Below are positions 16,103 through 23,352 of a DNA stretch of 64,000 bases, piece after piece. Position 1 is the stretch's first letter, and each line of letters begins with the position of its first letter. The position numbers and the translations under genes are program-made. The stretch is from the NCBI RefSeq assembly GCF_028473665.1, contig NZ_CP098774.1, positions 3,686,501 to 3,750,500 on the forward strand. The letters are read 5' to 3'. This DNA comes from Sphingomonas sp. QA11 (GTDB taxonomy: Bacteria; Pseudomonadota; Alphaproteobacteria; Sphingomonadales; Sphingomonadaceae). A model generated the notes under the pieces. It was not told where the DNA came from, did no database searches, and saw only the letters and a program-made list of their open reading frames with translations.

Positions 16103-17481
16103 CCGCCGCGCCTCCCGGCGCCAGGCCCGGGCAGTTCGATCCGCATGCACAGGCCGCCGCCCGGGCTGTCGAGCGCGACGATCCGGCCGCCATGCAGCGC
16201 GACGATCTCCCCCGCGAGATTCAGGCCGAGCCCGGCACCATCGCCCCCGGCGCCGAGGCGGCGGAAGGGCTCGAACATCCGCGACCGCTCGGCCTCGGGG
16301 ATGCCGGGCCCTTCGTCCCGCACCTCGATGGCGGTGCCGGGGCCGACCCGAACGACGATCGCGCCGCGCCGCCCGCCATGGCCGATCGCATTCTGGACGA
16401 GGTTGATCAGCGCGCGTTCGAGCGACGAGCGGTCGGCCAGCGCCTCCACCGGGCCGCCGGCCGTCTCGAGCCCGAGCGTATAGCCGGCCCCGATCGCCAT
16501 CGGCGCGAGATCGGCGGCGACGTCGCGCGCCAGCGCGACCAGGTCGAGCGGGGCCATGTCGGCCCGCCCCTGCCGCCTGAGCCGCTCGAGATCGAGCAGC
16601 TGGTCGGCGAGGTTGGCCAACCGCCCGGCATCCTCCACCAGCCGCGCCCTGACCGGATCGTCGGGCAGCAGCCCGAGCCGCGTGGTGAGGATCGCGATCG
16701 GCGTGCGCAGTTCGTGCGCCGCATCGGCCAGGAAGCGCCGGTGCCGTTCATGCCCCTCGTCGAGCCGCGCCAGGGTCGCGTTGACCGCATCGACCAGCGG
16801 CCTGACCTCGCGCGGGACCGTCTCGACGGGCAGCCGCGCGCCGCGCCGCTCGATATCGATCCGCTCCGCCTCGCCGATCGCGCCGTCGAGCCCCGCCAGC
16901 GCCGAACGCACCACGACCGGCGTGACGAGCCAGGTGGCGAGCCCCATCATCGCCAGGATCGGCAGGAGGAAGAGCAGGACAAGCAGCAGCGCGGAGCCGA
17001 CCAGCCGGTACCAGGGAGCATGAAGGCCGGGCCCGGTCATCACCTGGAGCGCGCCGGCCGGGCTATGGATCCACTGGATACGCGCGGTCGGCCGGGGCGG
17101 ATCGCCGAGGTTCCAGCCGAGCCGCGCCTGCCCCACCCGGTCGAGCGCGGCGCCGATCCCGGCGAATTCGCCCGGCACCGCGCCGTGCGACAGGCGGTGG
17201 CCCGCACGATCCTTCACGGTGAACCACAGATCGGGCACGCCGGCCTCGAGCGACGCCAGCGCCGGCGTGCGCCGCAGCGCGATCCCGCCCCCCGGCGCGC
17301 GCACCGCCGCCTCGCGCACGGCGGCGATGACATCGTCGCCGGGCTCGTACAGGTCGAACGCGCCCCGGGCCAACAGCCCGGCGACCAGCAGCGCGACGAC
17401 GGCGGCCAGGATCAGCGCCTGGAGAGTCACCAGCCGCCAGCGGAATTGCGCGCGCAGCGACGGGCCGGCGCGCGCGCGCAT
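16099..17481 (-). CDS. Sensor histidine kinase
   Basis: A 460-residue inner-membrane sensor kinase with two membrane segments (ALILAAVVALLVAGLLARGAF near the N-terminus, LLLVLLFLLPILAMMGLATWL near residue 170) around a periplasmic sensor region. HAMP-like and phosphoacceptor segments follow (ADAAHELRTPIAILTTRL, with His). The ATP-binding domain has the N-box LINLVQNAIGHGG, DEGPGIP and GAGLGLNLAGEIV. It starts at ATG 17481, sharing a base with the regulator's TGA. The order regulator-kinase-methyltransferase suggests control of envelope lipid composition. Confidence 0.95.
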   Translation of the reverse strand: MRARAGPSLRAQFRWRLVTLQALILAAVVALLVAGLLARGAFDLYEPGDDVIAAVREAAVRAPGGGIALRRTPALASLEAGVPDLWFTVKDRAGHRLSHGAVPGEFAGIGAALDRVGQARLGWNLGDPPRPTARIQWIHSPAGALQVMTGPGLHAPWYRLVGSALLLVLLFLLPILAMMGLATWLVTPVVVRSALAGLDGAIGEAERIDIERRGARLPVETVPREVRPLVDAVNATLARLDEGHERHRRFLADAAHELRTPIAILTTRLGLLPDDPVRARLVEDAGRLANLADQLLDLERLRRQGRADMAPLDLVALARDVAADLAPMAIGAGYTLGLETAGGPVEALADRSSLERALINLVQNAIGHGGRRGAIVVRVGPGTAIEVRDEGPGIPEAERSRMFEPFRRLGAGGDGAGLGLNLAGEIVALHGGRIVALDSPGGGLCMRIELPGPGAGRRGG

Positions 17482-18152
17482 CAGGCCTGTTTCAGCAGAT
17501 AGCCGACGCCGCGAATGGCGTGGATCTCCACGCCGGCATCGCCCTCGACCAGCTTGCGCCGCAGCCGCGACACATGGGCATCGAGCGAATTGGAATGGAC
17601 CTCGTCGTCGAAACCATAGACCGCGTCCTCGATGAAGCCGCGCTGGACCGTCCTGCCAAGACGCCGCACCAGCGCCTCGAGCAGCAGCAGCTCCCGGCGC
17701 GGCAGGACGAGCGGGACGCCACCGATGCTCGCGACCCGTTCCCGGAAATCAAAGACCAGCCGGCCGGCGGTGACCGTCGAGGGCGACAGGTCGGACGGCC
17801 GCCGGCTGATCGCGCGCAGCCGGGCAAGCAGCTCCTCCGTGGCGAACGGCTTCGCCATGTAATCGTCGGCGCCGGCATCGAGCCCGTCGATCCGGTCGGC
17901 CAGGTCCCCCTTCGCGGTGAGCACGATCACCGGCGTGCCGCGCCCGGCCTGGCGCAACGGGCCGAGCAGGGCGAGCCCGTCGCCGTCAGGCAGGCTCCGG
18001 TCGAGCAGCACCGCGTCGTAACAGGCCATGGCGAGCGACGCCTCGGCGCAGCGCAGCCGCGGCGCGAGATCGACGATCATGTCGTCGCGCTGAAGCGTGC
18101 ACCGAAGCGCCATTGCCATTTCCGGATCATCCTCGACCAACAATATCCGCAA
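17481..18152 (-). CDS. OmpR/PhoB-family response regulator
   Basis: A 223-residue regulator with a receiver domain (ILLVEDDPEMAMAL, phosphoacceptor Asp in DAVLLDRSLPDGDG, TAKGD, KPFATEELLARL). The C-terminal winged helix contains LLLLEALVRRLGRTVQR, SLDAHVSRLRRKL and IHAIRGVGYLL. TTG 18152 is chosen: GAGGAA sits at proper spacing and the resulting length matches the family exactly. The frame stays open upstream to 18440, but that part has no family features. Partner of the kinase at 16099-17481. Confidence 0.93.
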   Translation of the reverse strand: MRILLVEDDPEMAMALRCTLQRDDMIVDLAPRLRCAEASLAMACYDAVLLDRSLPDGDGLALLGPLRQAGRGTPVIVLTAKGDLADRIDGLDAGADDYMAKPFATEELLARLRAISRRPSDLSPSTVTAGRLVFDFRERVASIGGVPLVLPRRELLLLEALVRRLGRTVQRGFIEDAVYGFDDEVHSNSLDAHVSRLRRKLVEGDAGVEIHAIRGVGYLLKQA

Positions 18153-18396
18153 TGAGAATTCCTCGTCCGTCTTTTTGGCTGCCACGCTGACGGCCACGGA
18201 TTGCCCGAACATTGCGGGCGGCGTGGACGCTCTGCCTGGCGTGAGCTGCGAGACGGCATGTCCGCCGGCCCGGGCGAAGGCCGTACGCGCTCCACCACTC
18301 CCAAGACGCCGCCCCGCCGCCCTTCCCTCACAACGGATGAACGGGCGATGCAGGTACGCGGGCAGACCTGCCGCGCGAGGATTGAGTCCGGGTGTC

Positions 18397-18822
18397 CTAG
18401 TTGACGCACACCGTCCAGAAACCGGAGGCCGCGTTGACACGGTGAAGCTGGAGGCCGTTGCCGCCTTCGTCCTGCGCGAGATCGAAGGCGGTGATCTTCA
18501 CCTGCTTCTGCTCGGCGGCGGTGAGACGATCCAGTGGCCACTGGCTTTCGGGCAATTGGCGCCAGCTCTCGACCGCTGACCGAATGCCATTGATGACCTC
18601 GGTCGGATTATATTCCTGGCCTGATTCATCCGCGAGCAGGTCAGCCTGTACTGCCTTGCCGCGGATCTTTTTCGCTTTGGGGATCGGCGAAACAAGTGAA
18701 CTCTGCCGACGGCGCGAAACTATCTCGCTTGTCGGCTGGCCATTTGCATCCAGCTCCCAGTGGCGGCTCGGCTCTTCATAGGGAGCATTCAGGATCGGCG
18801 ACTGGAAAAAAACATCGCTCAT
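18397..18822 (-). pseudogene. Truncated N-terminus of BPTD_3080-type restriction endonuclease
   Basis: A 141-codon frame. Residues 1-95 (SPILNAPYEEPSRHWELDANGQPTSEIV, quoted here only in part: PYEEPSRHWELD, SGQEYNPTEVINGIR, WRQLPESQWPLDRLT) match the opening of large DEAD/DEAH-box restriction endonucleases of the BPTD_3080 or type III kind, normally near 900-1000 residues. After about residue 95 the sequence changes to an unrelated tail (KITAFDLAQDEGGNGLQLHR) and stops; helicase and nuclease domains are absent. This looks like a deletion joining the start of the enzyme to other sequence. It may still be translated, but it cannot be an active enzyme. The 244 bases to its left (18153-18396) hold no gene. 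Confidence 0.6.
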
Positions 18823-19012
18823 TCAACTTCACCCCCGTACCGCGTCCTTCTTCGGAAAGATCGCCGCGATGTCAAAGACATTGAACGGACCTGCGCAATG
18901 CGACGACATGAACCTCGTCCAGATCCGAGCGTCTGAGGCCGATTGCCCGACAGCCGACACCCGAATCCTGACGTCATCGCATCTTGATCTTATCCCGCCG
19001 TACCACCATGTT

Positions 19013-19030
19013 GTATCTCAATTGAGATAC
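19013..19030. promoter_or_regulatory. Perfect 18-bp palindrome, probable RelB autoregulatory operator
   Basis: GTATCTCAATTGAGATAC is a perfect 18-base palindrome 13 bases before the relB-like ATG. RelB/DinJ antitoxins repress their own operons by binding such palindromes, usually together with the toxin. The rest of the 221-base gap to the left shows no gene. Confidence 0.75.
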
Positions 19031-19043
19031 GCGAGAACCCATC

Positions 19044-19322
19044 ATGGCTGCGAGTTCGATGTTGCACGTCCGTCTGGACGATGAGGTCAAGACACAGGGC
19101 AACGCGGTGCTGGATGCCCTCGGCCTTTCCGCATCCGATGCGGTCCGCCTGCTCTATCATCGCCTGGTCGCCGACCAGGCCTTCCCGTTGGAACTCAAGG
19201 TGCCAAATGCCGAGACCCAGGCGGCCATGGCGGAGGCTCATGCCATCCTGCGCGAACACCGCGCTCGCTTCGATAACCCTGCTTCGCTGATCGAAGACCT
19301 TGAAGCGCACAGCGGCAAGTAA
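19044..19322 (+). CDS. RelB/DinJ-family antitoxin
   Basis: A 92-residue antitoxin. The N-terminal ribbon-helix-helix (MLHVRLDDEVKTQGNAVLDAL, shown as LHVRLDDEVKTQGNAVL; then GLSASDAVRLLYHRLVAD) is the classical RelB/DinJ fold that dimerises and binds DNA. The C-terminus (ILREHRARFDNPASLIEDL) should wrap the toxin. A perfect palindrome precedes it and the toxin gene overlaps its end by 23 bases. Together they form a type II toxin-antitoxin operon beside a restriction-enzyme remnant, in an accessory patch. Confidence 0.92.
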   Translation: MAASSMLHVRLDDEVKTQGNAVLDALGLSASDAVRLLYHRLVADQAFPLELKVPNAETQAAMAEAHAILREHRARFDNPASLIEDLEAHSGK

Positions 19323-19629
19323 GCGGGCGCCGCTGCCTCGCACCAGCGACTATACCAGATCCTTCCTGAAGGATTGGGAGCGGCTGTCGCGATCGGGCCG
19401 ATACGATCTCAATCGCCTGAAAGAGGCGATGCTGTTGCTGATCGCCAACGACACGCCACTCGGTCCCGAATGGCTCGATCATCCGCTCAAAGGTGATTGG
19501 GCAGGCTATCGCGAGTGCCACATCGGCGGCGATTTCCTGTTGATCTACGAACTGGACGACGCCGCCGGAAAGAGCGGCGGTATCGTGTTCGTGAGGGCCG
19601 GCACCCATGCGGAACTGTTCAACGAATGA
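19300..19629 (+). CDS. YafQ-family mRNA interferase toxin
   Basis: A 109-residue RelE-superfamily toxin of the YafQ type, which cleaves mRNA on the ribosome. The body SDYTRSFLKDWERLSRSGRY, LDHPLKGDWAGYRECHIGGD and LIYELDD fits YafQ. The expected catalytic set His61, His74, Asp78 and His103 is present (position equivalences are by eye). No ATG precedes the core; TTG 19300, overlapping relB, is the only reasonable start and gives an N-terminal extension of about 15 residues. Expression should depend on coupling to the antitoxin. Confidence 0.88.
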   Translation: MKRTAASKRAPLPRTSDYTRSFLKDWERLSRSGRYDLNRLKEAMLLLIANDTPLGPEWLDHPLKGDWAGYRECHIGGDFLLIYELDDAAGKSGGIVFVRAGTHAELFNE

Positions 19630-19654
19630 CGCTCATATGGCGGCCGATTGATAA

Positions 19655-19682
19655 GCTTCACTCCCGAGTGCCGGAGTGAAGC
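19655..19682. terminator. Hairpin after toxin-antitoxin operon
   Basis: GCTTCACTCC and GGAGTGAAGC are perfect 10-base arms with an 8-base loop, 26 bases after the yafQ stop. No T-run follows, so Rho-independent termination is uncertain. Of the remaining bases to 19905, the stretch 19786-19851 reads as a coding-like tail (VTAVNRFLTGEFFSG, then stop) of no recognisable gene. Confidence 0.4.
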
Positions 19683-19905
19683 TGCAGCAATTCGCCGACA
19701 TCTGGAGATCGAAGACGCTCGCCTTACGGCCTGCTGATCGACGCCGGATAGGCAACTGAAGGATGCAGTAAGGGTATCGGCGATCAAGAACGTCACGGCG
19801 GTCAACCGCTTCCTGACAGGAGAATTTTTCTCCGGCGCTGATCGTGTTTGATCGGTGATGGCGCCCCCCGACGCCCCGTCAGCCTCGGATTTTCAGCTGA
19901 TGGCA

Positions 19906-20745
19906 TTACTGTCCAAGAAGAAAATGATCCAGCACCGGCGAGCGCAGTTCATACGGGCAAAGCTCGTATTCGTGCTCATCGACTTCAATATCTTCCGCCT
20001 CCGCGTAAGTTGCCCATTCTCGCCAGTTATCAATAAATGCGGGGCTCTCCCAATAGGTGATGAGCGGGAGATAGATCGACCGTACGAGCGCCTCTCGCGG
20101 AATCGCGACATTGATCTCCTCGTATCTGCCGATGCGCGTGTTGTGGGCGATCAGCAGGTGACGACTCTCGCCGTGCGGCCAGAGGTGAAACTCGATTTCG
20201 CTTCCTTCTATGTCGTAGCAGAAGCGCTGCGACGTCCCAGCCGCCACCTGTTCCAGCCATCGAACAAGCGCCGGAAGCCGATCGTCGAGATTGGTAAGTT
20301 GGCTTTCGAACGATTGCCCGCCGGCGGTAAACCGCACACTGATCCCGCCCGCATAGGGTTGCTGGAATACGACGTCGACCTGCTCGACATCGGGCCCTGG
20401 CGGCGGCCGGACCAGCGCTTCGTCCGGCGCGCGCCAGCATTCGGCGCGGTAGTCATGGGACCAGCCAGTACCGCACGCCAACTCGAACGCATCGCCGAAG
20501 TCGAGGATCTCGAGCGGTTCATGCGTCAACGAGGTAACGCCCCTCGAAATTTCGATCCTGGTGTCAGGGAGCAACGATAGCGCGGCAAGATCCTGATCGA
20601 TTGGCTCGCATTCGCCGAGAAAACGGACGAACGACCAGCCTTCTCCGTTTGACCGCATTGCCGCGTAGATTCGGTAGCCGACCCATTTTTTGGCCTGGCC
20701 GCGCCGACGCGAACCCTTGCCCGACCGCGCCGTGTCCGCCTTCAT
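19906..20745 (-). CDS. Hypothetical protein, possibly immunity-like
   Basis: A 279-residue soluble protein that I do not recognise. A short basic N-terminus (RSGKGSRRRGQAKKW) precedes a mixed alpha/beta body with many aromatic and acidic residues (SQRFCYDIEGSEIEFHLW, YLPLITYWESPAF) and an acidic C-terminus (DIEVDEHEYELCPYEL). ATG 20745 follows GAGGAGATGTG. Overall composition resembles immunity-type proteins of polymorphic toxin systems, but this is an impression only and no toxin partner is adjacent. It sits between the toxin-antitoxin pair and an orphan terminase, so it is probably accessory. Confidence 0.6.
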   Translation of the reverse strand: MKADTARSGKGSRRRGQAKKWVGYRIYAAMRSNGEGWSFVRFLGECEPIDQDLAALSLLPDTRIEISRGVTSLTHEPLEILDFGDAFELACGTGWSHDYRAECWRAPDEALVRPPPGPDVEQVDVVFQQPYAGGISVRFTAGGQSFESQLTNLDDRLPALVRWLEQVAAGTSQRFCYDIEGSEIEFHLWPHGESRHLLIAHNTRIGRYEEINVAIPREALVRSIYLPLITYWESPAFIDNWREWATYAEAEDIEVDEHEYELCPYELRSPVLDHFLLGQ

Positions 20746-20946
20746 CACATCTCCTCGCCGGAAAAACTGGTCAACCTGATCCCCTCCTTCGCGATGCCGA
20801 CATAGTGTTTGGAACAAGGTCGTGCCGTCAAAGAATTTGTCAGCTTAACACGCCGACCGTCGATTTTAGTCCTCGCCGAATCGGATCCTTACCCGCGGCA
20901 AGGCTTCGTACGCGAGGCCATCTTACTGCTAATTGCCTGATATTAA

Positions 20947-21603
20947 ATGCAATTATTTGAATTTCCCCACTTCGACGATGTCAGCAACCCTACTGACACT
21001 CCCAACACCACACCCCCTCGATTCAAACCCCACCCCACCGCCGCTATCCCCGGCGTCATGGTCTACGAACCCGTCTTTGCCGATCAGGCCCGCCACCTCT
21101 GCCGCCTCGGCGCCACCGATGAGGAACTCGCCGAGCATTTCGGGGTCTGCGTCCGCACCATCTATCGCTGGCGCAACGCCCATGAGGCATTCGCCGAAGC
21201 CGTTATAGCGGGAAAGGAACATGCCGACGCCCGCGTCGAACGTGCGCTTTATTCCCGCGCCGTCGGGTGCAGCGTGGAACGCACCAAGGTCTTCAAGCAC
21301 GCCGCCGATCCCGAGCCCGTCTACGCCACGTACAGACTCCATCTCCCGCCCGATCCCGTCGCCGCGCTGCAATGGCTCCGCGTCCGCCAGCCGAAGAAAT
21401 GGCGCATCGCCGATGAGGACAAGGGCGATCCCAACGTCGTCGAGATGATCCAGAAGTCGCTCGCCCGCGTCGCCAATTACACGCCCGCCCATATGGCCGC
21501 CGCCCGTGCCGGCGAACCTCCCGGCGGCGGCGACAGTGGCGGCGCGCCCGTCCCCGCGCCGGTTTACGTCAAGGCGCATACCAGGGCGCCGCGCCATGGA
21601 TGA
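20947..21603 (+). CDS. Phage terminase small subunit-like protein
   Basis: A 218-residue protein whose residues 40-80 (YEPVFADQARHLCRLGATDE, LAEHFGVCVRTIYRWRNAHE) form a helix-turn-helix typical of terminase small subunits, which recognise phage DNA for packaging. The segment LQWLRVRQPKKWR is also typical. The C-terminus is low-complexity (GEPPGGGDSGGAPVPAPV). It overlaps the large subunit by 8 bases. Several starts are possible; the ATG at 20947 has no strong site, and the in-frame ATG at 21058 (MVYEPVFADQ) is a good alternative. No integrase, portal or capsid gene is next to it. Confidence 0.82.
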   Translation: MQLFEFPHFDDVSNPTDTPNTTPPRFKPHPTAAIPGVMVYEPVFADQARHLCRLGATDEELAEHFGVCVRTIYRWRNAHEAFAEAVIAGKEHADARVERALYSRAVGCSVERTKVFKHAADPEPVYATYRLHLPPDPVAALQWLRVRQPKKWRIADEDKGDPNVVEMIQKSLARVANYTPAHMAAARAGEPPGGGDSGGAPVPAPVYVKAHTRAPRHG

Positions 21604-23116
21604 GGTCGTCGCCCGCCAGGCGTGGACCGACCGGCTGATGGATTTCAAGCACGACCCGCTCGGCTATGCCGAACTCGCCTTCCGCTGGGGCGACGGCGTC
21701 TTGCGCGACGTCACCGGCCCCCGCGCCTGGCAGCGCGACGTGATGGCGACCATCGCCGCGCATCTTTCCAACCCCGCCACGCGCTTCACCCCGTGCCGGA
21801 TCGCCCGCGCCTCCGGCCATGGCATCGGCAAGTCGGCGCTGATCGCGATGCTGGTCAAATGGGGGCTCGATACCGGGATCGACACGCGAATCGTCGCCAC
21901 CGCCAATACGGAGAGCCAGCTGCTCACCAAGACCGCGCCGGAGATCGCGAAGTGGCATAACCTCTCGCTCACCCGCGACTGGTTCCGCGCGACCGCGACG
22001 TCGCTCGTCTCCAATGTGCCGGGGCATGAGCGGGGCTGGCGATCCGACCTCGTCACCTGGAGCGTCGCCAATACCGAGGCGTTCGCCGGGCTGCACAACC
22101 AGGGCAAGCGCATCATCCTGATCTTCGACGAAGCATCGGGCATCGCGGCCAAGGTGTGGGAGGTGGCGCTGGGCGCGCTGACCGATGCTGAGACGGAAAT
22201 CCTGTTCCTCGCCTTCGGCAACCCGACGCTGAATTCGGGGCCTTTCCGCGAGTGTTTCGGGCGGCACCGGCATTTGTGGCACGCGGCGCAGATCGACAGC
22301 CGCAATGTGGAGGGCGTGAACCGCGCCTATCTGAACGAGCTGGTCGCCACCTATGGCGAGGACAGCGATATCGTTCGGGTGCGCGTGCGCGGGCAGTTCC
22401 CCTCGGCCTCCTCGATGCAGTTCATCGCCGGCGACCTGGTCGAGGCGGCGCGGGTGCGGGAGGTGCAGGGGCTGACCAGCGATCCGGTGATCTTCGGGCT
22501 GGATTGCGCGCGGTTCGGCGACGACCATTCGACGCTCGCCATCCGATGCGGGCGGGATGCGCGGTCGCGGCAGTGGAAGCGCTGGCAGCGGGTCGATGCG
22601 ATGACGCTGGCCGGCGACGTGGCGCTGCAGGCGCAGGCGTTGCACCCCGATGCGATCTTCGTCGATGCCGGGAATATCGGGGCGGCGGTGGTCGACCGGC
22701 TGCGCCAGCTCGGCGTGGAGAATGTGGTCGAGATCTGGTTCGGCGCGCGGGGGCGCGAGGTGGTGTGGGCGGGCGATTTGCGGGTGCAGACCGCCAACAA
22801 GCGATCCGAGATGTGGACCAACATGCGCGGCTGGCTGTCGGGCGGGGCGATCCCGGACGAGGCGGCGCTGGCGGCCGACCTGACCGGGGTGGAGTATGGG
22901 TACGCGGCGGACCAGGTGTCGATCCTGCTGGAGAAGAAGGAGCATATGAAGGCGCGCGGGCTTGCCTCGCCCGACGATGCCGACGCGCTGGCGCTGACCT
23001 TTGCCGAGGCCGTGATGCCGCGGGAACCGAGATGGCTCGACCCGGGGTGCTATGGATCGCGGCGGGCCGAGACGTGCGAGGAGGAATGGGCGCGGGTGTA
23101 CCGGGAGGTGCTGTGA
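21596..23116 (+). CDS. Phage terminase large subunit-like protein
   Basis: A 506-residue packaging motor. The ATPase domain has Walker A SGHGIGKSALI (Gly74-Ser80) and Walker B RIILIFDEAS. The C-terminal RNase H-like nuclease has acidic clusters in VIFGLDCARFGDDHSTLAI and IFVDAGNIGAAVV. All key motifs look intact. ATG 21596 overlaps the small-subunit stop. Downstream is the housekeeping glutamate dehydrogenase rather than portal and head genes, so this is an orphan terminase pair, either a prophage remnant or a domesticated unit. GC content is similar to its surroundings. Confidence 0.88.
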   Translation: MDEVVARQAWTDRLMDFKHDPLGYAELAFRWGDGVLRDVTGPRAWQRDVMATIAAHLSNPATRFTPCRIARASGHGIGKSALIAMLVKWGLDTGIDTRIVATANTESQLLTKTAPEIAKWHNLSLTRDWFRATATSLVSNVPGHERGWRSDLVTWSVANTEAFAGLHNQGKRIILIFDEASGIAAKVWEVALGALTDAETEILFLAFGNPTLNSGPFRECFGRHRHLWHAAQIDSRNVEGVNRAYLNELVATYGEDSDIVRVRVRGQFPSASSMQFIAGDLVEAARVREVQGLTSDPVIFGLDCARFGDDHSTLAIRCGRDARSRQWKRWQRVDAMTLAGDVALQAQALHPDAIFVDAGNIGAAVVDRLRQLGVENVVEIWFGARGREVVWAGDLRVQTANKRSEMWTNMRGWLSGGAIPDEAALAADLTGVEYGYAADQVSILLEKKEHMKARGLASPDDADALALTFAEAVMPREPRWLDPGCYGSRRAETCEEEWARVYREVL

Positions 23117-23139
23117 CGATCCCTCTCCGCCTTTTCCCG

Positions 23140-23263
23140 CTCCCCTTGCGGAAGAGGGAGGAGCGCGGCGACGGAAGGGTGTGGCGGGCACTCGCGAGGT
23201 TCCGAGCCCCACTCCCCCTCACCCGACCTCGCTTCGCTCGGCCGCCCTCTCGCACAAGGGGAG
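23140..23263. repeat. Intergenic inverted repeat
   Basis: CTCCCCTTGCG (23140-23150) is mirrored by CGCACAAGGGGAG (23251-23263) with extra CTCTCC/GGAGAG matches, around a Pro/Arg-codon-like spacer. Such CCCTCTCC..GGAGAGGG elements are common dispersed intergenic repeats in sphingomonads. It fills most of the 236 bases between the terminase and glutamate dehydrogenase. Confidence 0.55.
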
Positions 23264-23352
23264 AGGGAGATTATGCCCCTCTCCCGCCCCCAAAATCATT
23301 GTGCAGCGCCACAAGGGTTGAAGCCCGCAACGGGCGGGAGCATAGGGCTGCG

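Noticed and set aside
22252..23352. Extension of the glutamate dehydrogenase frame upstream into the terminase gene
   Set aside because: The upstream part has Arg/Gly/Ala-rich shadow composition and no family features; the family start fits ATG 23353.
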